Source: Candidatus Flexifilum breve (lineage in GTDB: Bacteria; Chloroflexota; Anaerolineae; Aggregatilineales; Phototrophicaceae). Taken from it: 64,000 bases of DNA. Of this stretch, positions 49,023 through 59,441 are shown piece after piece (within the stretch, counting starts at the first letter, position 1; every line of letters starts with the position of its first letter). The position numbers were made by a program, and so were the translations under genes. Under the pieces are notes generated by a model. The model was given only the letters and a program-made list of their open reading frames with translations, did not search any database and was not told where the DNA came from. Location: positions 124,001 to 188,000 of the forward strand of contig JADKGC010000010.1 of assembly GCA_016717205.1 (NCBI GenBank), given 5' to 3'.

Positions 49023-51986
49023 TTAACCTTTTTTCTTCGACTTCTTAGGCTTTGGGTTGTTCAGATCGACAGCGTCTGCCATGTACTGAAGCAATGGTAG
49101 GGGGTTGTACTTTCTCGCTCCCGTGAACAATCTCTTTTGTTGTTGCGCACGCTTACCCAAATCCTCGAACAAATCATCGAGCAATTTCAATGCTCGTGCC
49201 AATCGATTTTGCTCCGCAACACTGAGTTGCATTTCTGCAAGATCCCAGAAGACATTTGCGGCATATTTGTAATACCCCATATCTTCTGGAAGAATCTGTT
49301 CTTGCCGAAGGATTTTATTTATGAGGCTAATTGCCCCTTCAACGTTATTCATAAGTTGGTCGAGTGGCAGCAAATGCTGAATCTCTAGACAAATGTCGAT
49401 AAGTTGCTTTTCTGAAACTAGTTTTGGAAACTTTTCCAAACCGCCAGACAATTTAGTTAAGAAATCTGGTGAAATCTGGGTGAACTCGTCCTGAAGCTCA
49501 TCCAGATATTGCACGCGCCTAGGATTATTGTCACCAAACGCATCAGCAGCATGTCTTAGCCATTCAATTGTTGCATCGAGACTTCGATCGGCTGCAAGCT
49601 CGGCAAATCTTTTTAGCCACCAACGCAGCATTCGCTCACTAAGGTCCAGCATGTCTTGTGGAGGCTTACGAGAAAACCACTCAAGCAGGCGTCTATGCAG
49701 ATTGTCTACTTGGAATAGGCGATCTAGGTCAGTGCGATCACTTGTATTCATGGTCTCTACCAGCAACCGCAGGTCGGTCTTGAGGGACACCCAATCCCGC
49801 ATATCAACCACTGAGAACAAGCCACATAGATACGCAGTACGAACAACACCATCCGTTGTAAGTTGGCGGAAATACTTATTGGCATCGCTCAATATATAAA
49901 ATGCTGAGTCGCGATTCGCCAATGCGGCAGCATCATTTAACATATGCGCGATTCGTCGAGGTTCCAATTTCGACATGATCATTTGCTGAACGAGATGCTG
50001 TGCTTGCTGTATATTCTCCGATTCTGCACGTGAAATATTCCAGAAAACGAGAATGGAGCGTGCCCTATTGTCCAGTTGCAGTTCATCTTGATGCTCACTA
50101 ATCCAGCCCAACAGGGCGGTTGCTGTCTTGCTTCTCGTATCTTTGGGCAACCGTGCCAGATTGCGTAAAGTGTCGAGAATAGCAGACGGATCGTCCTCGG
50201 ATGACTGCCGGAAGCAATCTTCAATTAACTCTGTATCCACAAACTCCGCCATAGCCCCAATTTTCTGATGAGCTAAGGCGAGCTTCAACATCGCTTCAAT
50301 TTTCTCATCATCGCTCAATGTGGTCACTTCTCGCACTGCCTCCTTGATGATTGCTATGGAGTCAACACCGACACGTTGTACAGTTGGAATGAGCTTTCGC
50401 CACCAAGCGTCCAATGACGCATTGAGGAGTTCAGCGAGTTGATTAGGGGCGAGATAGCGCAGTGCAAGACGAAAAAGCAACTGCGCGGCTACTCTATCGT
50501 CGTCACGCGATTGATTGATGCTTTGTGCGGCTGTCCGGATAAGGGGATACCAGATTGTAGCTTCTGCATCAAGCGGGAGCGATAAAGCCCGTTCGAGAAC
50601 TGCTACAGCATCGCGATGTGCATAGTTTCGTGATGGATCACCTGCATACGCTGAGACCGATTTCCACACAGCAGCTGTAATCCATTCGCTGTTTTCAGTC
50701 CAACTGCCGCTTCGAACTGCTTGAACGAAATTTAGCAGCAGGAGAACAACACGTCCCCCGTAGGCATCTTTGACCAAGCGCAAGAGGTGGTCTAAGGCTT
50801 CGATGCGATGACGAGGATAGCGGCTCAATACATTTAGGAATCCCAATGTGTAATTGGAGTATGTATCCGAAAACGCAGCCACGCGAACGGCGTCCGTTAC
50901 CCATTCCGCATACAGATCAAATGTGCCATCATCCTCGCTTAACAGATCAAGAACAGCATCAACCAAATCTGGGTCATCGGGACTTTGAAGCTTCCAGTCA
51001 TAGACATGAATCCATTTCATGTACAATTCAAGCGCTTCTGACAAAACGGGACGCATCTTGACCAAACGCTCTTCAAGACTGCGCCAGTTTTGGTGAAATT
51101 CTAGCAGGCGTTCATAACTAATCTCCAGTTCACCGAACAGTCGTTGAATCGCAAAGTGAATTGATGGTGTGCGCCCACTATTCCATTTCCCAGAATTCCA
51201 ATCTAACAAGAAACTATTCTGGGGGTGTACAGATTGGTCATCGTCAATCAAGACTAAGCCGGCGCGCCCAAGATTCGGGTCAACGACGCGGACAGACCAA
51301 TTGAACAAACCGCGGAAAGCTGGAGGTAACACAGCCGAAAGCGCTGCAACAAAATCTTCTCGCTGATTCAAAGACTCCGGTAGTCCTTGGACATAAATCG
51401 GCGTATGGTCGTCAACCACCCCCGAAAGCAAGGTTTGAGCTAGTAAGTGACCCTGTTCGCCTGAAAAATAGTGACTAAGCTGAATCCCTAACGATCTTTG
51501 ATAGTGTATTGTGCTCCCGGTCATCACAGGTATTTCCACTGGCTCAATAAGATGAAATGGCTTACCGGGTTGCGGAAAACGATGGAGAAATGCGGATTCA
51601 TCGGTTTCGAAAATCCGGGTAATGCTGCGCCAGTTTCCGCCCAAACGCACGATGTCATCTAGTGTGAGGAATAGCCAATGATAGAGATAGGGCAGACGGG
51701 GATCACCTCGTTTAGTCTTGATCAATGACGTCACCACAAACAGAGGGGCACTTTTGACGTTCGAGCGGAGGACAATCCACCCAAGACCATGAAACTGTTC
51801 CGCTCGCCGCCAGCGTTCGGGTGAACGTACGAAGTCGCCTAAACCAACCGCGTTGAAGGAGTTTGCAGCGATTTGCTCATATCCCGGCGTCGCCGCCACA
51901 ACCACCTGTCCGTATTCCGAGCCATAGATGTTTCCCCAAAACACTTGTGGTAGCCGCAACACCGTATCGCCTGTTGCTGTCGTCAT
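49023..51986 (-). CDS. GAP1-like (GTPase-associated protein 1) large helical protein
   Basis: 987 residues from ATG 51986, with AGAGGTG 5 bases upstream. The front (about 1-275) is an alpha/beta domain with YGSEYGQVVVAATPGYE and a later VLPPAFRGLFNWSVRV, recalling the N-terminal domain of GAP1 proteins described with double-GTPases in bacterial conflict systems. The rest (about 290-985) is helical repeat. It follows the GTPase gene by 12 bases, as GAP1 genes do. It ends with a basic tail (KPKKSKKKG). The GAP1 name is a judgement from layout and size, not from a search. Confidence 0.6.
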   Translation of the reverse strand: MTTATGDTVLRLPQVFWGNIYGSEYGQVVVAATPGYEQIAANSFNAVGLGDFVRSPERWRRAEQFHGLGWIVLRSNVKSAPLFVVTSLIKTKRGDPRLPYLYHWLFLTLDDIVRLGGNWRSITRIFETDESAFLHRFPQPGKPFHLIEPVEIPVMTGSTIHYQRSLGIQLSHYFSGEQGHLLAQTLLSGVVDDHTPIYVQGLPESLNQREDFVAALSAVLPPAFRGLFNWSVRVVDPNLGRAGLVLIDDDQSVHPQNSFLLDWNSGKWNSGRTPSIHFAIQRLFGELEISYERLLEFHQNWRSLEERLVKMRPVLSEALELYMKWIHVYDWKLQSPDDPDLVDAVLDLLSEDDGTFDLYAEWVTDAVRVAAFSDTYSNYTLGFLNVLSRYPRHRIEALDHLLRLVKDAYGGRVVLLLLNFVQAVRSGSWTENSEWITAAVWKSVSAYAGDPSRNYAHRDAVAVLERALSLPLDAEATIWYPLIRTAAQSINQSRDDDRVAAQLLFRLALRYLAPNQLAELLNASLDAWWRKLIPTVQRVGVDSIAIIKEAVREVTTLSDDEKIEAMLKLALAHQKIGAMAEFVDTELIEDCFRQSSEDDPSAILDTLRNLARLPKDTRSKTATALLGWISEHQDELQLDNRARSILVFWNISRAESENIQQAQHLVQQMIMSKLEPRRIAHMLNDAAALANRDSAFYILSDANKYFRQLTTDGVVRTAYLCGLFSVVDMRDWVSLKTDLRLLVETMNTSDRTDLDRLFQVDNLHRRLLEWFSRKPPQDMLDLSERMLRWWLKRFAELAADRSLDATIEWLRHAADAFGDNNPRRVQYLDELQDEFTQISPDFLTKLSGGLEKFPKLVSEKQLIDICLEIQHLLPLDQLMNNVEGAISLINKILRQEQILPEDMGYYKYAANVFWDLAEMQLSVAEQNRLARALKLLDDLFEDLGKRAQQQKRLFTGARKYNPLPLLQYMADAVDLNNPKPKKSKKKG

Positions 51987-51998
51987 GGACACACCTCT

Positions 51999-53000
51999 TT
52001 AAGGGAAATATTCATCATCGCTCGCGTATAGCGTCTTAAGTATATCAAGGTTCTTCCGACGCTGTTTGAAAGTGAAATCCCGCAAGAACGGAAGTCGGTG
52101 ACGATATATTTGATCCGCTTCAATCTGATCAAAGAGCCACAGAAATGCCCGCGCTGCCTGATATGACCGCCAGCTATGATAATCATCAATTTGGAGCAAT
52201 CCACTGTTGTCTTCAACCGTATTGGAACGCCATTGATTCTCAGAGTGATCAGGAATCCACCCAGAGGCGGAAGTGAGAAATATCTCGAAGCGACGAGCCG
52301 CCAGACTACCGGACCGAGCAGTGTCGGTGAAACTGGCGAGAAGCGGGGTAATACTGTCTCCCACAATACTGCGTAGTAAGGCCTGGTAGCCATCCTTTTT
52401 TTGGCGCAGCGCCGCGGCGGGACTGGGATGGTTGAGATCGGCTTTAGTAATGCAAACGGCTAGATATTTCTCGCGTAAACCATCTCTGCCCCCCATCATC
52501 TGGATGAAGTTTTGGATGAGTTTTGGATAGCCCCAATTTGCGAGATTAAACGTGCGGCGACGTGGGTCTCCATCTATCACAAAGAGGATAGCAGTAGCGC
52601 CTTTTAGGTCCTGCCAATACGAACTGCTACTGTCCGTGTTTGACGCCATTTCCCCGCCCGTATCAGACAAGACAAGATGGTGATAGCGCCCAATACGCCC
52701 ATCTTTATGCACATCACGCAGCATGACTGACAAAGACAGAGGTCTTTCGTGGTCAGTGGTGGGAGTTGGTACTGGAAATTGCCCTGTTTGAAGAAGCGTC
52801 TTGATGCCATTGAGATAGAAAATGGCATTCTCATCCGAGTCAGTTGCCTCGACGCCGTAATACTCCTTTTCACCATCTGCGGTAGGCACCCAAATCCTAG
52901 ACTCGAGCATTGCCAGTGCAGACGCGATCAAACTGGTCTTGCCCGAACTTGTAGGCCCCCAAACCCCTATGTAAGGTTTGTCATTGCGCTTTTGTGTCAT
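51999..53000 (-). CDS. P-loop GTPase of the array (double-GTPase/GAP1-partner type)
   Basis: 333 residues from ATG 53000 with GGGAGGTG 4 bases before. G1 is GPTSSGKTS (residues 15-23), G3 is LSDTGGE (about 110-116), and G4 is CITKADL (about 187). Long loops separate them, and the C-terminal third (about 230-333) is helical. The layout GTPase-GAP1 is typical for GTPase-centred conflict systems. It may be a switch that links the sensor proteins to the effectors. Only one GTPase domain is clear, so 'double' is not shown. Confidence 0.75.
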   Translation of the reverse strand: MTQKRNDKPYIGVWGPTSSGKTSLIASALAMLESRIWVPTADGEKEYYGVEATDSDENAIFYLNGIKTLLQTGQFPVPTPTTDHERPLSLSVMLRDVHKDGRIGRYHHLVLSDTGGEMASNTDSSSSYWQDLKGATAILFVIDGDPRRRTFNLANWGYPKLIQNFIQMMGGRDGLREKYLAVCITKADLNHPSPAAALRQKKDGYQALLRSIVGDSITPLLASFTDTARSGSLAARRFEIFLTSASGWIPDHSENQWRSNTVEDNSGLLQIDDYHSWRSYQAARAFLWLFDQIEADQIYRHRLPFLRDFTFKQRRKNLDILKTLYASDDEYFP

Positions 53001-53011
53001 AGTCACCTCCC

Positions 53012-53632
53012 TTAGCACATACCTGTTACGGCTTCAAAACTATAGGTGAAGGTGTACAAAGCCTGATCTGCTCCGCCAGTTCCTACTGAAGCCCGGAGAG
53101 AAATACCATCACTAGGCGACTGCAATATCCTTGCAGAGCCTCTCAGCAAATCTCGTATCGAAATGCTGCGCTCATAGTATGGACTCGATGATGAAAAGGA
53201 GAATTCCACCAGATCACTGGTATCCCAACGCTTACCTTCTAGATCGAGAGTTAATCGAATCGTATCATCCCAGTTGAAATTCGATAGGCAACGTGTATAT
53301 GAAGCAGTTTCTCCTGGCGAGAACGAGTTCAAAGGGTAATATGGCATGGGACTAGCTTGTGTACCATCATATCGCGTTATGTAGAAAGTGTATTCTGTAT
53401 AAACCTCTTCGGTATCAATGCGTGTGCTAGCAAAGCCAACATTTCTTCCCGCATGATAGGTATCCGTAGCTGTTACATTAAGATTAAACCTGATGCTTGT
53501 GGTAGCCGGAATAGTGCTAACTGGAAATTCGCTTGTTGAAGTCGGTGTGGGCGTAGGATCTTCTTGAGCCTGAACCAAACCGAAAGCAACTACTAGGGTG
53601 AGTGCTAAAGTGGCAATAATGACACGAAACAT
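53012..53632 (-). CDS. Small exported protein of the array, function unknown
   Basis: 206 residues. A signal peptide (1-22, VIIATLALTLVVAFGLVQA) ends near QAQ, followed by a Thr/Pro-rich linker (DPTPTPTSTS) and a beta-rich domain with two Cys (Cys about 116 and the terminal Cys206). No known family. It is encoded four bases after the previous gene and 12 before the GTPase. Probably outside the membrane, where it may bind a ligand or another array protein. Confidence 0.7.
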   Translation of the reverse strand: MFRVIIATLALTLVVAFGLVQAQEDPTPTPTSTSEFPVSTIPATTSIRFNLNVTATDTYHAGRNVGFASTRIDTEEVYTEYTFYITRYDGTQASPMPYYPLNSFSPGETASYTRCLSNFNWDDTIRLTLDLEGKRWDTSDLVEFSFSSSSPYYERSISIRDLLRGSARILQSPSDGISLRASVGTGGADQALYTFTYSFEAVTGMC

Positions 53633-53635
53633 AGA

Positions 53636-54802
53636 CTATGCCCCTATCGTGAACCGGATTGACTGTTGAACCCTGATATTGCTCGATGGCTCGTAAACAG
53701 TGAGATCAAACTGCTGCTGAGTTGTTGGTGCATTAGCGGTGATTTCGAATGGAACATGCATATAAATTGCTTCGCCGGGACCTAATTGCAACGATGCGTC
53801 GTATTCTCCCAACACAAAAAGGTTTTGCTGTACTGGGCTAACGATTATAGTAAATTCTCGCTGACGAAAAGCTGATTCCACGTTCTCAAGCCAGACCTCG
53901 ATATAGGAGTCATTCGAACGACTCTTCGACAAGGTTTCGGCAACGCGAGGATAGAAGTATGCGTTTGTGTCACCCAGATCAAGCCCTCGCGTTGGATTCG
54001 CTGGAATGCGGTGTGGTCCATACGTCACATAGGCTAGGCAACTGGTAATTGCCCCTTCACTTGGAATTGCTCGTATACCAATGCCATAGCGACCAAAGGG
54101 GAGATCATTCGTGGCATCTCGACGAAGTCGCGCCGGAAAGCGCAAAAGCCTGCTTTCTCCAGCACGCAGGATAAGATGTGACCTCATTACCTGATTAGGA
54201 GAGTTCACCAGCATCAAACCACGAAATCCAACGAATTCCAAGTCATATCTCTGATCGATGCCAGATATATTGGACAGAAGGATTTCGAGGTTTGTGTTGA
54301 GCAGCGGTTCCCAATCGTCAAAACGCGCTCGGAGCGCTTCGTTGTCACACTGTGCCGTATTCGAAAGACGCGTTGTTCCAATCGACACTTCGTGACGTGC
54401 GGTTAAATCCGGGCGAGGTATTTGATCGACTATCAAGCGCGCCTCAACGATGTAAACTCCGTTTGCCTCCGCAAGCTGCCATTCCACCTCACCGGTGAAT
54501 ATGCTGTTTGAACCAACTGTGCCGATATAGTGTGCACTGTTGCCCATGACAACTTCAAACGTATTGGAGGCATCGACGAGGTTGCCGCCGTTGGTGATAG
54601 AGATGGAGAGCTCCACCTCATGAGAGTCGGGGGTTCCGTTCTCTAGACAAACCGTGATTGGAATTCGATCATTGCCGCCGCCGCTCGTTGCTACCCGAAG
54701 GCTCAATCCCGGGTTCGATGCTTCGCACGAGAGTTGCTGCGCGTGAACTGACCCCCAGATCAGTATGACAGCAAAAAGCATGAAAACTCTGATTCGCAGC
54801 AA
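53636..54802 (-). CDS. Larger exported beta-sandwich protein of the array, function unknown
   Basis: 388 residues from a TTG at 54802, chosen because GAGGTG lies 5 bases upstream; an ATG at 54823 is an alternative. Signal peptide of about 22 residues (RVFMLFAVILIWGSVHAQ), then several beta-sandwich-like segments with the style of CARDB/NPCBM-associated modules (ITVCLENGTPDSHEVELSIS; later GPGEAIYMHVPFEI). No enzyme motif. Its start overlaps the end of the propeller gene, and its stop is 4 bases from the next exported protein. Probably a surface or periplasmic binding partner. Confidence 0.65.
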   Translation of the reverse strand: MLRIRVFMLFAVILIWGSVHAQQLSCEASNPGLSLRVATSGGGNDRIPITVCLENGTPDSHEVELSISITNGGNLVDASNTFEVVMGNSAHYIGTVGSNSIFTGEVEWQLAEANGVYIVEARLIVDQIPRPDLTARHEVSIGTTRLSNTAQCDNEALRARFDDWEPLLNTNLEILLSNISGIDQRYDLEFVGFRGLMLVNSPNQVMRSHLILRAGESRLLRFPARLRRDATNDLPFGRYGIGIRAIPSEGAITSCLAYVTYGPHRIPANPTRGLDLGDTNAYFYPRVAETLSKSRSNDSYIEVWLENVESAFRQREFTIIVSPVQQNLFVLGEYDASLQLGPGEAIYMHVPFEITANAPTTQQQFDLTVYEPSSNIRVQQSIRFTIGA

Positions 54803-54806
54803 GATG

Positions 54807-56583
54807 TCACCTCGGTTGCACAAAGTCGAATACGGCGATCAGCACATTTTCGTCAGCTACCATTGAGAGTGGGGCTACGACATTCCTATCCAAGTTGATG
54901 GTTCTGATCACATCGTTCTCATCGGTGGCAATGACTATCTGATCAGAGTACCATGCCAAACTTGAGCTTCCACGTACAGAAATAAGACTAGTCACCACGA
55001 AGCTGGTATTGTCTTGAGCAAGTAGATATACCTTGCCTAGACTCAAGTTTTCAAGATCGCGGGTCAATACCGCGAGTGTGAAGCCATCAGGTGACCAGCG
55101 AACTCCAGCGATCTGCTCGTTTTGTGCTAATGGCAGACGTAGTTCAACGCGCTCCTGATCGCGTACAACCCATATACTCGGCGTACTTGCAGAATAGAAT
55201 GCCACTTGACCATACCGTGACACATCAAATCCATTGGCTGCTGGTTGCCAATTACATTCACCTTCAATGACTTGGTTTGGCGCACTCACCAATACTCTAT
55301 CTAGTCGGGTACAAGTGCCAGTCGAATCTTGGATGGCAACCCAGAGTTCTGCACTGTCAGCCGACCAAGCAAGATCTTGAACGCGAAGCAGACATACTTA
55401 CTATCTGAGACGCTTCGGTTTGGACATCGGGGGACGGCGCACTCAACGGTGCAGGAAGAGGTTGCAGTATTATCTGCCAACCCCCATCTCCTGATGAGTC
55501 GTAAATCACATACGCCGCATATTGTCCGTCAGGCGAAATACGGATTATTAATGGAGTTAGTTCGAGATCGGAAATCGGCACACCGTTCCAGACTAACTCT
55601 CTCTCATTCCCATTGATGGTTGCCCATACTCCCACGAGTTGCGTGCTTTCGCTAGGATTAGCTCCAATGCTGTTGACGACCGTTGGGCTGAAGCTTGCGG
55701 TACGCGCCTCAGTCGCCGCACGCTCAACAAATCGGTCAAAACGGACATCTATCGTAGCCGTCGCGTTGACGCTCACCTGAGTTTGCGTGGCTTGAAATGC
55801 CTGTTGTGTCATTGCACCGATGGTTTGCTGCACTACCGCTGTGTTTGTGGCCGCTTCCAGCGCAGCATCTGTTGCATTTGCTGAGCGTGTCTGTGCTTGG
55901 AAAACTGCGGTCTGTGTCGCTGTTGCCGCGACTGAAGTTTGCTGTGCGACAAATGTTGCTGCGGTTGCGGTCGCCGTTTGTACAACATAGACCTGAGCTT
56001 GAGTTGCCGTTCCTGCAGTTGCGGTTGCCGTTTGCTCATTCGAGAACACTGTAGCGGTTGCGCCAAGTGCTTGGTTTTGAGCCGTCATCGTTAGACCGAA
56101 CAATATGGTGTCTGCGGCTTGTGTCAAAACCGCATTTGTTTCGTTGGCCATTACCGTGAGATCAGTGAGGTAAGCTTGAGTTTCTAGAGCAGACTGTGTG
56201 TACTGCTGCTGGGAAGTCGCAGCGACATTCGTCAACATTGATGCCTGCGCGTTACTCGTCGCCGTGATGTTTGATGCGGCTTCGGTACCTTGGCGATCCT
56301 GAGTCGCCTGAATAACGGCATAATTTCCAGATAGACTGAATGCAAAAACGATTGCGAGAACTGTAACGAGTAGGGCTGCGAGACCCACTGCAACTATCGT
56401 ACGTATGTATCTCATCTCAAATGGGTACCATGCATCAAGTATCGGACGAATTGGAGTACTGCAATATGGACAACGAGTGCCAGTAACGTTCGGATAGGCG
56501 CATAAGGGGTTAGAGCATTGATGGCGCTCGGATTTGCCCAATTTCCTCACTTGCTGTGAACTTGCTTGGTTGACGGAAGCCAT
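54807..56583 (-). pseudogene. Zinc-ribbon / transmembrane / beta-propeller protein, split by a frameshift
   Basis: First frame from ATG 56583: a zinc ribbon (Cys23, 28, 38, 41), one membrane helix (about 60-83), a long Ala/Thr/Gln-rich stalk (about 90-290), then the first blades (IRISPDGQYAAYVIY). At 55381-55400 the frame changes; the second frame continues RVQDLAWSADSAELWVAIQD and WSPDGFTLAVLTRD to 54807, as in WD40/TolB-like propellers. One surplus base (or two missing) explains it. The zinc ribbon would be cytosolic and the propeller outside. Real inactivation or sequence error cannot be told apart here. Confidence 0.75.
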
Positions 56584-56688
56584 TATTCCTCGCGCAAGAA
56601 TAGACTGAGATCGCTTACTGCCGACTGTGTTTTACTTGCAATTCAATAAATTCTGTTGTTGTTTCAACCCGTACCTTGGAAGAAGTCA

Positions 56689-59430
56689 TCAGTAATCGAT
56701 GTTCTGTTGCATCCATTGCTTCACGAGTGGTACTTCGATATCGTAGTGTCCATCCTCACGCTTATAGATGACGTGATTGCGTAACAAGCGGTTGATACTA
56801 CTGGTTGTTGGGATAGGCACATCACTGATGACCGCTTTCAACAATGATTGGCCGGCTTCACCAGCAGAAGCCCATATGTCATCAAAATAATTCCCAAATG
56901 AACTCATGACCTCATCTGCTGCTGCACTAACATGGGGTGGCTCAACAATCGACAAATTTTCCCGATTGAAAGTCTCATACAATTCTTCGCATATTGCTTG
57001 TATTAAAAACGGTTGGCAATGCGTTAGATGCAAGATAGACTCAACTGAATCATCAGAGTAAATAGGCATATCAACCTGATCTGTCGTATTGATTTCGCCA
57101 CGTGGGTACCTAATGAGTTGAATAGCTGACTCCCTATCTAGGTAAGTTAATTCGATGGATCGAACTGAAACAAAGTAATGTGAAATATCCGGTGCCAGTT
57201 CGGTCATATCCCCTGTACCGCAAAAGAGTAATACGACGTTTTCTACATGCTGCATCATGTTGCGGAATGCGCTCAGAACACTATTCGACATCGTTCCCGT
57301 CTGGATTGCATTACCGATATGCTCGAATTCGTCGATTGCAATGAATAGCTGTCGGCGAACACCCGCAGACTCGCGCGGGTTCAAAGCAGGGAGTAGAGTG
57401 TCAAACATCCATGTTCGAAACACCCCATATGGAGCAAGCCGAAACTTCTCAATCGGAGGGTTTTCTGAGACTGCTATTCCTGTGTGGATCGAAGTACGCA
57501 AGTTCAGCCATATCGAATGAGCCAGCATGTAATAGAACGATGCATCATCGGCAACCGCAGCTTGCGCATCCAGATAGATCGAGATGAATTCTGGAGGAAG
57601 ATACATGGGTAGATGTTGCAGGAAACTGGTCTTGCCCATCCGACGAGGACCATGCAACAAAAATGCTGCGCTGTCGGATTGGCGCAGATGGCTGGTTATT
57701 CCGTTGCGTTGTTCTTGCCGTCCTTTGAATAAGTTAACGCTCATTTGGTCAGTCGGCTTAAGAACTTTACCGGCTCGATAGGGGTTCATATTTCCGCTGA
57801 CCACATTCGTTCTGTTTTCTTCAAAAAGTAGGATGATATTGCGAACTGAGGTCTTCATTTGGGCGGCAAACGAATAGTTTTCTCCAGTAAGAAATGCCTC
57901 AAAATCACGTAGCTTCAAGCGAACACTGTTGATTGCTATACTTTGGTCGAAACTAGCAGGAATAAACGTAGCTACTGACTGTGTCTCATGACATATATCT
58001 AGCAGAAACTCAATCGAGGTATCGTTAAAAGTACCATATCCCCTACCCGCACGCAGAATTCTCTCCACGACTTGCAGCAAGTCAGCTAAGTCCCTGCGCG
58101 TCACAATCTTTCCAAGGGCGTCGACAAGTTGACGAGAAACTTCGACTTGATGCTGGTATATGACCGCAATGATCTCTTTAAATACGTTCTGTACTTGGAT
58201 AGTGGTCTCACGCGCGGCGTTACGCGCAAAGTGCGCGTTCTCGTCTGTCAAGTTAATTACTAACACATCAGATGGTAGTTGAGAAATGTGATACTGCAAA
58301 GAATCAGTTATTGGTGCTAACTCATCAATGACTGCTTGAAAATTCGCTGCCAAGTGCGAATTCCGGAGGCTCTCAGAAGTATTTAATGCGACATTGAGAT
58401 CGGTAAGCAAACGAATTTCCGACTCTGTAAGGATTGTGGTATAGGGTGTGAGCGCAGAGACTATTCGGGATAGCTGTTCGATGAACTCGTCGAGCGCTTT
58501 CTGAACGCGCGTTTCTATATCTAGGCTGTCATCCATTGGGTTCAATTCATATTGGCGAAAGAGGTTGTCCACCTCCCAACTTCGATTGACCAGCGTTCGG
58601 CAGTGTTCGATCATGTAATGCAGAAGACTCGTCAAGAGATGTTCTTGATAACCTTGTTTGTTTGAGTTGCCTACCTCGGCTTTCAGCGCCCTTATGATTT
58701 GAGCATATTCGCGGAGAGAGTTTCTATCTTGCGGTGAATTTGTAATACCCAATGTGTCATACCAATAGGGTTTAAGATTGCTTGGCGTAACTCTCAGCGT
58801 CTTTGACAGAAAGGCTTCTAGGTCAGTGAATTCTTTCTGACGGGTTTCGAGCTGACCACGCACCCGGTTGATGATTACAGTAGCATCACCACGCCAAGAA
58901 ATGATGCTGGCACGTCGAAAAGACTCTTGTCGCGTAAGTTCTCTTAGAAGAGCGAGAACTGCCACAATCGACATTAGGATCAACAGTGCATTATCTTGCA
59001 AGAGCCTTGCGAGTCTTTGAATCCCGCTCTCAATGGGTATTTCAACTGTGCTTTGATACGTGAAGAGTGATACTCCGTTGCTATCGAACATATCCACGAA
59101 TATGAGGAAGTTTCCGTATGCTGTTTGGTCGGGAATCGGTAAAAGGATGCGTCTGTCTGGCAAGAAGCGCTTGATGTATCCTATTTGATCTGAGGATGGA
59201 TCTGAAGGAATTGCTCTAACTTCAACTTCACTAATCATCTCGAGTTGGTATAAAAGCAGCGTCAATACTATCGCTCGCTGCCGTCCATCCCAGATTACTT
59301 CGGCTACTTCAGCTGGCGGCGGTGACTCGGATTGAGACGAGACCGGTAAAACGACTCCACGAAATCCAAGCACAAGGGTAAATAGAAAGCTCCAGATTAG
59401 CAGGGCATGGACGCGATGCGTACGAGCCAT
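56689..59430 (-). CDS. Transmembrane AAA/STAND-type ATPase with an exported N-terminal domain
   Basis: 913 residues. A signal or anchor helix (about 8-30) and a second membrane helix (about 147-166) bracket a 115-residue beta-rich segment outside the membrane. A long helical cytosolic region (170-560) follows, then an archaeal-type ATPase domain: LLHGPRRMGKTSFL (Walker A about 593-600), FIAIDEFEHI (Walker B about 694-703), and a C-terminal winged helix (SSINRLLRNHVIYKREDG). Stand-alone ATPases of this kind act as nucleotide-dependent switches in conflict systems. It follows the TIR-ATPase gene by 11 bases, so the two are cotranscribed. Confidence 0.8.
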   Translation of the reverse strand: MARTHRVHALLIWSFLFTLVLGFRGVVLPVSSQSESPPPAEVAEVIWDGRQRAIVLTLLLYQLEMISEVEVRAIPSDPSSDQIGYIKRFLPDRRILLPIPDQTAYGNFLIFVDMFDSNGVSLFTYQSTVEIPIESGIQRLARLLQDNALLILMSIVAVLALLRELTRQESFRRASIISWRGDATVIINRVRGQLETRQKEFTDLEAFLSKTLRVTPSNLKPYWYDTLGITNSPQDRNSLREYAQIIRALKAEVGNSNKQGYQEHLLTSLLHYMIEHCRTLVNRSWEVDNLFRQYELNPMDDSLDIETRVQKALDEFIEQLSRIVSALTPYTTILTESEIRLLTDLNVALNTSESLRNSHLAANFQAVIDELAPITDSLQYHISQLPSDVLVINLTDENAHFARNAARETTIQVQNVFKEIIAVIYQHQVEVSRQLVDALGKIVTRRDLADLLQVVERILRAGRGYGTFNDTSIEFLLDICHETQSVATFIPASFDQSIAINSVRLKLRDFEAFLTGENYSFAAQMKTSVRNIILLFEENRTNVVSGNMNPYRAGKVLKPTDQMSVNLFKGRQEQRNGITSHLRQSDSAAFLLHGPRRMGKTSFLQHLPMYLPPEFISIYLDAQAAVADDASFYYMLAHSIWLNLRTSIHTGIAVSENPPIEKFRLAPYGVFRTWMFDTLLPALNPRESAGVRRQLFIAIDEFEHIGNAIQTGTMSNSVLSAFRNMMQHVENVVLLFCGTGDMTELAPDISHYFVSVRSIELTYLDRESAIQLIRYPRGEINTTDQVDMPIYSDDSVESILHLTHCQPFLIQAICEELYETFNRENLSIVEPPHVSAAADEVMSSFGNYFDDIWASAGEAGQSLLKAVISDVPIPTTSSINRLLRNHVIYKREDGHYDIEVPLVKQWMQQNIDY

Positions 59431-59441
59431 GATTTTCCTAT

